42,349 bases of DNA. It comes from Phycicoccus flavus. GTDB taxonomy: Bacteria > Actinomycetota > Actinomycetes > Actinomycetales > Dermatophilaceae. Positions 1 through 6,438 of this stretch are shown here, piece by piece (position 1 is the stretch's first letter; every line of letters begins with the position of its first letter). A model generated the notes under the pieces. It made no database searches, was not told where the DNA came from, and saw nothing but the letters and a program-made list of their open reading frames with translations. A program made the translations under genes and the position numbers. The stretch spans positions 1 to 42,349 of the forward strand of contig NZ_SAYU02000035.1 in NCBI RefSeq assembly GCF_004025965.2. Reading direction: 5' to 3'.

Positions 1-577
1 TCACGAGCCGCGTCCCGACCGTAGGCATTGGCTCCGCCGCGGCGCGCTTCGCGGTGGAGAGGGCTACTTGCCGTGCAGGCAGCGGTCCTGTTGATTCGTC
101 GACAGGGGGATGTCGCTCATGGGGTATTTGGCCCGCTGCGGACCGACGTCGTCGCCTAAGATCCGGCTGTGGCTCAGAAGCGCCCAGAACCGAACACGTT
201 GGACATCTTCGTGGGTAGGTTGACCCGGGGGTCCTCCACGATGCTCGAGTACAACCAGCGCCAGTTCCTGAAGGCGCAGGCGGCCAGGCGAGATCGGACT
301 GTACGTCGTCTCGGCCGCCCAAGCGAGGCGAAGGACGAGGGGTCGAGCTGAACTGTGGAACACCTCGAATCGTGAAGACGTGCTCACTGCAGCTGAAGGC
401 ATCTCCGCTGCGCTATGACGCAGCCAGGTGGCGGTGAGGTCTCGGGCGCACGAGCGGGCCTGGGCTGGACAGGTGGTGGGGTCCTGACGACGGGGTGAGG
501 TCGCGCGTCCGCCCGGACTACCGCTGCAGGTCGTCGAACACTTCCGTCGGCAGACGGCGCCCGCCTCCAGACGCGGC
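1..577. other. Unassigned left-edge sequence
   Basis: I find no gene here that I can support. Open frames on both strands are short or low in complexity. A short plus-strand frame around 241-351 (starting MLEYNQRQF, ending in TGA) reads somewhat like protein but has no family signature or clear ribosome binding site. The sequence just before 578 stays open in the same frame as the LuxR fragment that follows, so part of it may be the decayed upstream portion of that gene. Confidence 0.4.
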
Positions 578-792
578 GTGACGGCGTCCGTCGGCAACCT
601 GACGGATCGCGAGGCCGGGATCCTAGGCCTTCTGGTCGGAGGAGCCACGACGCGGCAGATCGCCACGCAGCTCTTCCTGGAGCCGGTGACGATCCGAATC
701 CACATCCACACCATCCTGCGCAAGCTGCGGGCAAGGACCGTCAGGCGGCCATCGACCTCTTCACCGGCGGTGAAGGATCCACGGGGAGGTGA
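578..792 (+). pseudogene. LuxR-type HTH fragment, frameshifted
   Basis: The frame from the GTG at 578 encodes a typical C-terminal LuxR DNA-binding domain: LTDREAGILGLL, then GATTRQIATQLFLEPVTI and HTILRKLRA. Such domains end response regulators or ATP-dependent LuxR activators. No receiver or other N-terminal domain is readable upstream. After LRKLRA the frame is lost at about 731-735. Adding one A restores AKDRQAAIDLF and an end at the TGA at 790-792, a normal LuxR tail. The gene is therefore an N-terminally truncated and frameshifted remnant. A sequencing indel could explain the frameshift but not the missing N-terminus. It lies in the debris zone left of the tRNA half-site, which fits decay. 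Confidence 0.6.
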
Positions 793-951
793 CGGCCACC
801 GCGCACAACCGCCCTCCGGACGACCCTTTCGGGTAGAAGACCCGGGCGGTCCCGCCCACGGACCGGCGGCGCGGCCCGCCCCTCACAGCGGACCGCGCCG
901 TCGGCCGTCCGCGGTCCCGGTGCCGGGCCACTGGGGAACGGCGACCGTCGC

Positions 952-990
952 TCACCCCTTGACGGCACCCGAGGTGACTCCGGACCAAGA
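952..990 (-). pseudogene. C-terminal remnant of a MalG-type sugar permease
   Basis: On the minus strand the last codons before the TGA at 952-954 read SGVTSGAVKG. This is the signature tail of CUT1 carbohydrate ABC permeases of the MalG type; the intact permease at 8207-9025 ends GVTAGAVKD. Upstream homology stops within a few codons, where the IS481 transposase fragment begins at about 998. The rest of the permease was probably lost through IS insertion or deletion. The fragment is short, so the call rests on the distinctive tail alone. Confidence 0.45.
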
Positions 991-997
991 ACCGCTG

Positions 998-1093
998 CCG
1001 CCCCGTTACCGCCCTCATCCACGGCCTGCACATCACCAGCAGCGACGCCACCACCGGCGAGATCCTGCGCGAGCTCACCCTCGACACCACCCG
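998..1093 (+). repeat. 96-bp direct repeat, left copy (IS481 tail)
   Basis: This stretch is repeated at 42254-42349 in the same orientation. By eye I count two substitutions: gttacc versus gtcacc, and accagcagc versus accatcagc. The right copy is cut by the window edge, so the true repeat is probably longer. Left of 998 the two copies diverge at once. Confidence 0.9.
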
Positions 1094-1133
1094 CCGATAC
1101 CAACCCCAACACCAGAAACTCCCCGAACCCTGA
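998..1133 (+). pseudogene. IS481-type transposase, C-terminal fragment (left copy)
   Basis: The plus frame reads RPVTALIHGLHI, then TTGEILRELTLDTTRRYQP and ends LPEP at the TGA at 1131-1133. The GE(I/L)LREL..D.TR.YQP tail is typical of DDE integrase-type transposases of the IS481 group. Only the last roughly 45 codons remain and the catalytic DDE core is absent. Bases 998-1093 match 42254-42349 at the right edge of the window with two differences, in the same orientation. The downstream hairpin and short terminal palindrome are retained, so this is the right end of a former insertion sequence. Confidence 0.75.
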
Positions 1134-1143
1134 GGGTTCGGGG
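1121..1143 (+). terminator. Hairpin at the end of the IS481 transposase
   Basis: CCCCGAACCC (1121-1130) and GGGTTCGGGG (1134-1143) form a perfect 10-bp stem around a TGA loop. That TGA is the transposase stop codon. No T-run follows, which is common in high-GC actinobacteria. It could end transposase transcription or block read-in. Confidence 0.6.
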
Positions 1144-1170
1144 AGTCCGCGATGTCCTGAGACATCACAC
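1144..1170 (+). repeat. Probable IS481 right terminal end
   Basis: GATGTC-CTGA-GACATC at 1151-1166, followed by ACAC, is a short palindrome right after the transposase hairpin. IS481-type elements often end with TGT...GACATC-like terminal repeats. The tRNA half-site starts two bases later, so the IS appears to sit directly against the tRNA 3' end. The exact terminus and target duplication cannot be set because the left end of the element is missing. Confidence 0.45.
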
Positions 1171-1171
1171 C

Positions 1172-1215
1172 TGCGCGCCCGAAGGGATTCGAACCCCTAA
1201 CCTTCTGATCCGTAG
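1172..1215 (-). other. 3' half of tRNA-Arg(ACG): attachment-site core
   Basis: Read on the minus strand, the sequence runs from the anticodon loop CTACGGA through the 3' anticodon strand TCAGA, the variable region AGGTT, the T arm AGGGG-TTCGAAT-CCCTT and the acceptor strand ending GGGCGCGCA. The central loop triplet ACG indicates tRNA-Arg. The 5' half (acceptor 5' strand, D arm, anticodon 5' strand) is absent: 1216 onward does not pair with it. A 3' half of this kind is the usual crossover core left at the distal end of an element integrated into a tRNA gene. On that model the element lies at higher coordinates and the original chromosome at lower ones. It is not a working tRNA gene. Confidence 0.75.
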
Positions 1216-1418
1216 ACCGCCGGCCAGGTGTCTGGAGCCGACCCGGCACGCCCACGGCCGACACCCACTGCGGTCGAACGTAGCAGGTCAGGCCGGGTGG
1301 ACTCCCCGGTGTCGGAACCGGTCGGATGCGGTCGCGCCAGGGCGGACCGCCGATGTCGCGGAGAGGTTCTGGGGCCATTCCGGGGCCAGCACTCGCCGAT
1401 TCCCAAGATCCAAACTGT

Positions 1419-1441
1419 CTTACACTGCGTGTTACATTCGC
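1419..1441 (+). promoter_or_regulatory. Putative promoter/operator of the toxin-antitoxin pair
   Basis: Two TTACA elements (1420-1424 and 1432-1436) lie 12 bases apart immediately upstream of the antitoxin ATG at 1446. RHH antitoxins usually bind short repeats overlapping their own promoter, so this is the natural place for autoregulation. There is no strong Shine-Dalgarno before the ATG, and the transcript may be leaderless or nearly so. The assignment rests on position and the repeat only. Confidence 0.3.
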
Positions 1442-1445
1442 TGGC

Positions 1446-1679
1446 ATGGCCGACACGATCACCTTTCGCCCCGACGAGGACGCCGCTCGAGCACTCGCCG
1501 CGCTGACCGCAGACGGCACATCAGTCTCCACCGCGGTCCGGGCCGCACTGATCGACGCCGCCCGTGACCGTGCCCGCACGGCACTGCGCGCCGAGGCCGA
1601 GGCGCTGGCCGCCGACGAGCACGACCGGGCCGAAGCCGCACAAGTGCTGAGAGACATGGAGACCCTGCGTGCGTGGTGA
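1446..1679 (+). CDS. RHH-type antitoxin of a MazF-type toxin
   Basis: This 77-residue protein begins MADTITFRPDEDAARALAAL, a ribbon-helix-helix start with a beta strand (TITFRPD) followed by two helices. A long charged helix rich in Ala, Glu and Arg follows (to ETLRAW), of the kind that wraps the toxin. Its stop overlaps the toxin start by 11 bases, the tight coupling expected of a toxin-antitoxin pair. The ATG at 1446 is chosen because the RHH strand begins there; an upstream in-frame start at 1326 adds only low-complexity residues. Predicted role: neutralise the downstream endoribonuclease and repress the operon. The location beside the tRNA half-site suggests a stabilising module of an integrative element. 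Confidence 0.75.
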   Translation: MADTITFRPDEDAARALAALTADGTSVSTAVRAALIDAARDRARTALRAEAEALAADEHDRAEAAQVLRDMETLRAW

Positions 1680-1980
1680 GGTCTTCCGGCTGGTGGCGCC
1701 CCGAGACGCCCGCGGACACGAGCAGGCACGCACCAGGTACGCGGTCGTCGTCCAGTCCGACTCACTCCCGCTCACGACCTGGCTGGTCGCCCCCACCTCC
1801 ACCTCGGCACGCCCGGCCAGCTTCAGACCCGAGGTCCTGATCGCCGGCCGGCGCACGCTGGTGCTCGCCGAGCAGACGACCGCCGTCGACCCCAGCCGAC
1901 TCGGTGACAGCACGGGCCACCTGACCTACAACGAGCTCCGGCGCGTGGAGGCAGCCCTCCGCCTCGTCCTCGATCTGTAG
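1669..1980 (+). CDS. mazF: MazF/PemK-type mRNA endoribonuclease toxin
   Basis: The 103-residue protein starts at a GTG (1669) overlapping the antitoxin stop. It shows the MazF core: RGEVFRLVAPRDARGHEQ.RTRYAVVVQSD at the N-terminus, VAPTSTSARPASF in the middle, and a C-terminal helix NELRRVEAALRLVL. Family members are small SH3-like barrel ribonucleases that cut single-stranded mRNA when free of antitoxin. The GHEQ..TRYAVVVQSD strand is the most recognisable part. Length is close to the family norm (about 100-120) and no disruption is visible, so the pair may be active. The next gene is convergent (operon end at 2169). Confidence 0.85.
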   Translation: MRGEVFRLVAPRDARGHEQARTRYAVVVQSDSLPLTTWLVAPTSTSARPASFRPEVLIAGRRTLVLAEQTTAVDPSRLGDSTGHLTYNELRRVEAALRLVLDL

Positions 1981-2115
1981 CTGACCAGTTCGCTCAGCGA
2001 CGAACCCTTGGTGGGAGCCGCCTCCGTCACCACCACAGATCAGTTGTCACCGATCGGTGCAGCAGTCCCCGGCGTACCCCAGACCGTCCTTGGTCGCGAT
2101 GACGACTCCGGACAG

Positions 2116-2155
2116 CCGTAGGCGCCGACCCCAAGAAGAGGGCCGGCGCCTACGG
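2116..2155 (-). terminator. Terminator at the end of the sugar operon
   Basis: CCGTAGGCGCCG (2116-2127) and CGGCGCCTACGG (2144-2155) form a perfect 12-bp stem with a 16-nt loop. It lies 13 bases beyond the stop of the secreted glycosidase and downstream of mazF on the other strand, so it can serve both converging units. Confidence 0.75.
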
Positions 2156-2168
2156 GGTGGTGCCGTTG

Positions 2169-5100
2169 TCAGCCCACGCGGATGAGCCGGTCGACGACGT
2201 GCGCTACCTGGACCTGGCCGAGGTTCACGTCCATCCGCTGCGGGTCGACCACGGCGACGACGTCACCGTCGGCGCTGAGCAGCCGGACCGACCCGTCCTG
2301 CACCGAGACGGTGAGGCGGTGGCCGCCCGCGGTCGTCAGCGTGTCACCGTCGGCGGCGAGCAGGTTGCGGCTGACCAGGGTCGTGCCGGGCAGCACGTGG
2401 TCCAGCAGCAGCTGCTCCACCTGGCCCACCGGCAGGTCCCGGATCTTGCCAGCCGCGGCCCGCTCGTTGGGCAGGCTCTCCCCAGTCAGCTGCGACAGGG
2501 CCTTCGTGAAGGCGGTGTCGTCGACGAGGAACACCGTGGCCGACGTCGCCGGGTCGTCGAGCAGCGCCAGGGTCGAGCCCTTCTTCTGCTTCAGCACCCA
2601 GCTCTTGGCGAAGGTGAACAGGTCGTAGTCCTCTCCGTTCACCGACTGCCCGTTCTCGGGACCCGAGCCGTCCCGAGCGAGCACCGCACCGACCGAGGTC
2701 GCTGTCGCCCACTGCGGCGGCGTGAACGGCGCGATCTCGATGCGGTCGATGATCGGGGCGTTCGGCGAGCGCAGGATCAGGCCGGGGTATTTCGGCCCCC
2801 AGACGTCCGAGGCGTAGGTCTCGCCGTCCCAGTTGGGCTCCTCCTCCGAGCGGAAGGAGATGGTGTTCTTCCCGGCCTTCAGGGGCAGATAGACAGTGCG
2901 CTCCCAGAAGTTGTTCTCGTGGAACGTCGGAACGAACATCGTCTGCGGGAGCACGAGCTTCCCGTTGACCGAGATGTCGGCGTGCCGGGCGACCGGGTTG
3001 GGGTTGTAGTGCGTCGCCGGCACCTGCTCCGGGTTGGAGAACCGCAGCGTCATCGCGTAGGTCCCCGCGGAGTCCGCGGTGACGTCGAAGGTGAGCGTGT
3101 TGTCGTTGCCCGGCTCACCGCCGACGCCCTCCACGGCCTGGCCGCCGCTGGCGAGGTCGAGGTCGGAGACGTGGGCATCGCCGCCCAGGCGCGCATCCTC
3201 GGCCTCGTAGCTGCGCGGGAGCCAGCTGACGTCGGGGGCGACGACCAGCCGGTCCACCCACGCCGTCCCGGTGACGACGACCTTGTTGACGCCGCCCTCG
3301 AGGTAGGCCCGGGCGGTGCCGTCCTTCAGGTACCGGACAGCCCGGCCGTTGACGGTGAGCGAGCCCCGCGCCGTGCCGACGGTGTCGACGTCCAATGCCT
3401 GCTCGCCCTCATGTGCTGCGTACACCCAGAAGGTGGCCGTGTCGCCGGACCCGAGTGTCGCGCCGCCGGGGCCGGACACGTCCGCCCCTGCGGGGGCCGT
3501 CCAGCTGGTCGTACCGCCGGAGAGCTCGGCGTACTCGCCCTCGTAGACGGAGGCCGCCGCGGCCGGGTTCGGCAGACCGAGGACGATCCGGTCGACGATG
3601 GCGTCGCCGGTCGTGTGCCTCGTCCCGTCCTTGCTCTGGACCGACAGCGAGATGGTGTGGGTCCCCTCGGTGAGGTCGACGGTGGTGTCGGCGTGGTCCC
3701 AGACCACCCACTTGTAGGCCAGCGGCAGGTGAATCTCCTGCTCCTGGCCACCATCGACCCGCACGAAGACGTTCGTCGGCCCCTGCTCCTGCACCGAGGC
3801 GAAGGTGTTGAGGGTGCTGGAGAAGACCTGCAGGTCGTACGTGCCGTCCTGCGGTGCGTCCACGGAGAAGTCGAGGGTGAGGTCGGAGTCGGTGCGCAGG
3901 GCGCCGACGTCGCGTCGTCCCGAGGTGTAGAAGCCGCTGACGTTGCTCGGGCTGCCCTCCGGGCCGTTGAGGTAGTACGGGCCACCGGTGTGGCTCGCGG
4001 CCTCGGCCTCGTACGACTTCTGCCAGAGCATCGGTGCGACCGAGGTCGAGGTCCCGACGCCGGCCGGTGACACGAGGATCCGGTAGGCCGAGGACTCGGT
4101 GAGGGTCGGCAGCGCGTCACCGCCGAAGTCCAGCGCCACCGAGCCGTTGGTCACGGGGACGGTGAGCTCAGCGACGTGGCGGGGTTCCGGCGAGTCGCCG
4201 ATCTGGCCGGTCCAGGGGATCTCCTCGACGGTCACCCGCACCTGCTCGCCCATCGCTGCCGCGACGTGGTCGAAGGCCACGAGCGAAGGGCCGCTCTTGC
4301 CGCCGACGATGGCTTGCGCGAGGTTCTTGTCGGGATCGAGCGTCGCGACACCCTGCAGCGTGTAGCTGGTGTTCGGCTGCGGCGGGGTCACCTTCACGGT
4401 GTGCCCGGTCATCCGGGAGTACGCGTTGTACAGCCACCACTGGCCGTTGCCGCGGTTGGTCTGAACGGCCGAGTCGTTGAGGTTCCCGTTGAGGTTCCAG
4501 AACGCGATCATCCCGTCGACCTTCTTGTCCTCGAAGGCAGAGATCCACTGGATCATCTGGCCCGGGACGGAGGTGTGGTAGTTGAACGCGTACTCGTCGA
4601 TGTTGATGGGACGGTCGGTGCCGGTGCCGAAGACCTCGTCCTCCCAGCCCCTCAGACGATCGACGGATGTGCGCACCGAGGCGGGGTTGCTCAGCTCGTG
4701 CCAAGTGATGATGTCCGGCGCGGTACCGGCGTCCTTCGTGTGCTGGAGGAAGCCCTTGACCTGGTTGAAGAGAACGCTGGTATTGGGCCCGGCGACCGGC
4801 GTGTCCGGCAGCTCCTTCTTGATCATGGCCTGGGCCTTGTCCCACGCGGCGAAGTAGTCGGTGGGGTTGTTGAGCCAGCTGGTGCCGTTGTAGCTCCACC
4901 GGCCGGTGCCGAACATGTTGCCCTCGGGCTCGTTGAAGGGCTCGATGACGATGTTGTCGGCCAGGTCCGGGTTCTGCTCGATGACGGCCTTGACCTGGTC
5001 CAGCTGGGTCTGCAGGACGCGGAAGTAGTCGTCCAGACGGGCCTGCGGGGTGTCGCCCGGCCACTGGTAGGGGAAGCCGCGGTAGTAGTCCGTCGGGCGG

Positions 5101-6353
5101 ATGTAGATGTCGCCGTTCGTGGTGCGGGCGAGCGGCTTCAGCACCTCGAGGGCGTCCGAGCCCGGGTGCTGCGCGCCGTCCTGGCCCTTGGTGGCGTTGG
5201 TCTGCAATCCGAACCCGTCGATGAGGTTGTCGGTGGGCATGCCGTCGTCGTAGAGGCCGTAGAGCGCGCCCGCAGCGCCGCCCTTGAAGGGACCGGTGTC
5301 GGTGCCGAGGTCGATGCTGATCTCGCCTTCGCGGATCACCCGGACGGTGGCGGTGACGGCCGTGCCCGCGGCGTCCCCGGCGACGGTGAAGGTGCCGCGC
5401 TGGGCGTAGCGGGCGGGGTCCACCGACTCCCAGACGATCGGCACGTTCCGGTCATAACCGTCGCTGTAGGACGTGCGGACCGATGCCGGCAGCGCCGGGG
5501 CGGTGCCGATGGTGGTCTGCACCTCGAACTCGGTCCTGGTCGGCGATCCGGCGGTGGGCGGGGTCACCCCCGTCGCGGCGGCGATCTGCTGCGGCGTGAG
5601 TGCGGACCCGTAGACCGCGAAGTCGTCGAGTGCTCCCGAGAACAGCGGGTCGGGGTACATCGACTTGCCGAGGAACCCGGACGAGGTCGCGCCCTCCACG
5701 AGCTGCGCGGCGGTCGCTGTGGTCGTCGCCGAGGCTACGGCGGCCCCATCGAGGTACGTCGTGACACGGTCGGCGTCGGTGTCGAGAGTGACGGCGACGG
5801 TCTTCCAAGACGTGGCGGGCAAGGGGGCGTAGCCGGAGTTCTGCGCCTCGGCACCCGCAGAGTTCGTCGTCACGGCGGTGCGCAGGACGCTGCCGTTGGA
5901 GGGAGTGGTGAAGAGATAGCGGTTCGTGCCGCGTCCCAGGTCGAAGATCCGCTGCCACGAACCGCCGGTGCCGTCCCAGCTGACCCGTGCGGTGACGGTG
6001 ACGCTGGACCGGCCGTCCAGCACGCCCTTGGGAACGCGCACGTAGGCGCCGTTCGAGGACGACGAGCCGCCGGGCAGACGCAAGGCGTCACCGTCCGCGT
6101 CACCGGCGACCCTGCTGGCGGTGGCGCCGTTGACGAGGGTGCCATCGAGGCCGTTACCGGAGTCGTCGGCGATGATGCCCGTCGCTGGGTCGTCGTCGAA
6201 GGCGTAGTGCACGACCGGGCCAGGCACGTCGACGGCGGTAGGGGCCGCCGAGGCCGGCGTAGCACCGGTGCTGGTGGCCAGCAGGGCAACGACGGCGGCC
6301 GCCACCAGTGGTGAACCGGTTCGATGGACAAGTCTGGAAGGGGGTGATGACAT
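2169..6353 (-). CDS. Secreted multidomain glycoside hydrolase (GH39-like, with LamG, CBM and FAS1 domains)
   Basis: This 1394-residue exported enzyme probably attacks an extracellular polysaccharide. A signal peptide (basic start, hydrophobic core, ATPASAA near residue 37) is followed by a LamG-type sandwich (about 45-250), a bacterial Ig-like module (about 275-340) and a clan GH-A barrel (about 345-700). The likely acid/base is E475 in FNEPEGN and the likely nucleophile E587 in NIDEYAFN. Three CBM6/35-like modules follow (starting YEAE near 781, YEGE near 937, YEAE near 1049), then a FAS1 (fasciclin) domain (about 1243-1394). ATG 6353 is chosen because AAGGAG precedes it and the signal peptide starts there. 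It is the last gene of the LacI-controlled operon, 85 bases after the GH63-like gene. The GH39-like label is by active-site pattern; the substrate is not readable. Confidence 0.8.
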   Translation of the reverse strand: MSSPPSRLVHRTGSPLVAAAVVALLATSTGATPASAAPTAVDVPGPVVHYAFDDDPATGIIADDSGNGLDGTLVNGATASRVAGDADGDALRLPGGSSSSNGAYVRVPKGVLDGRSSVTVTARVSWDGTGGSWQRIFDLGRGTNRYLFTTPSNGSVLRTAVTTNSAGAEAQNSGYAPLPATSWKTVAVTLDTDADRVTTYLDGAAVASATTTATAAQLVEGATSSGFLGKSMYPDPLFSGALDDFAVYGSALTPQQIAAATGVTPPTAGSPTRTEFEVQTTIGTAPALPASVRTSYSDGYDRNVPIVWESVDPARYAQRGTFTVAGDAAGTAVTATVRVIREGEISIDLGTDTGPFKGGAAGALYGLYDDGMPTDNLIDGFGLQTNATKGQDGAQHPGSDALEVLKPLARTTNGDIYIRPTDYYRGFPYQWPGDTPQARLDDYFRVLQTQLDQVKAVIEQNPDLADNIVIEPFNEPEGNMFGTGRWSYNGTSWLNNPTDYFAAWDKAQAMIKKELPDTPVAGPNTSVLFNQVKGFLQHTKDAGTAPDIITWHELSNPASVRTSVDRLRGWEDEVFGTGTDRPINIDEYAFNYHTSVPGQMIQWISAFEDKKVDGMIAFWNLNGNLNDSAVQTNRGNGQWWLYNAYSRMTGHTVKVTPPQPNTSYTLQGVATLDPDKNLAQAIVGGKSGPSLVAFDHVAAAMGEQVRVTVEEIPWTGQIGDSPEPRHVAELTVPVTNGSVALDFGGDALPTLTESSAYRILVSPAGVGTSTSVAPMLWQKSYEAEAASHTGGPYYLNGPEGSPSNVSGFYTSGRRDVGALRTDSDLTLDFSVDAPQDGTYDLQVFSSTLNTFASVQEQGPTNVFVRVDGGQEQEIHLPLAYKWVVWDHADTTVDLTEGTHTISLSVQSKDGTRHTTGDAIVDRIVLGLPNPAAAASVYEGEYAELSGGTTSWTAPAGADVSGPGGATLGSGDTATFWVYAAHEGEQALDVDTVGTARGSLTVNGRAVRYLKDGTARAYLEGGVNKVVVTGTAWVDRLVVAPDVSWLPRSYEAEDARLGGDAHVSDLDLASGGQAVEGVGGEPGNDNTLTFDVTADSAGTYAMTLRFSNPEQVPATHYNPNPVARHADISVNGKLVLPQTMFVPTFHENNFWERTVYLPLKAGKNTISFRSEEEPNWDGETYASDVWGPKYPGLILRSPNAPIIDRIEIAPFTPPQWATATSVGAVLARDGSGPENGQSVNGEDYDLFTFAKSWVLKQKKGSTLALLDDPATSATVFLVDDTAFTKALSQLTGESLPNERAAAGKIRDLPVGQVEQLLLDHVLPGTTLVSRNLLAADGDTLTTAGGHRLTVSVQDGSVRLLSADGDVVAVVDPQRMDVNLGQVQVAHVVDRLIRVG
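6311..6324. promoter_or_regulatory. LacI-type operator inside the glycosidase coding start
   Basis: GTGAACCGGTTCGA matches 12 of 14 positions of the operator found upstream of the LacI gene (TCGAACCGGTTCGA) and keeps the whole GAACCGGTTC core (6313-6322). It lies about 30-43 bases downstream of the glycosidase start codon, within signal-peptide codons. A repressor bound there could block elongation. Confidence 0.5.
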
Positions 6354-6438
6354 CGAGTGCTCCTTTGCAGCTCCGGTGTGCGCCGGGTCGGCGCCTTCCG
6401 TGGATCGGGGTGGGCGGCCCATGACCGGGCCGTAGCAG

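Noticed and set aside
1172-1215. Functional tRNA-Arg gene
   Set aside because: The 5' half is missing: sequence from 1216 cannot pair with the acceptor, D or anticodon strands.
2157-4070. Long plus-strand open frame opposite the secreted glycosidase
   Set aside because: Its sequence is Val/Arg/Gly-rich with no domain pattern, and the opposite strand codes for recognisable domains. It is a shadow caused by high GC.
4176-6314. 712-codon plus-strand open frame opposite the glycosidase
   Set aside because: Same reason: antisense of the signal peptide, LamG and catalytic domains, with no protein-like features of its own.
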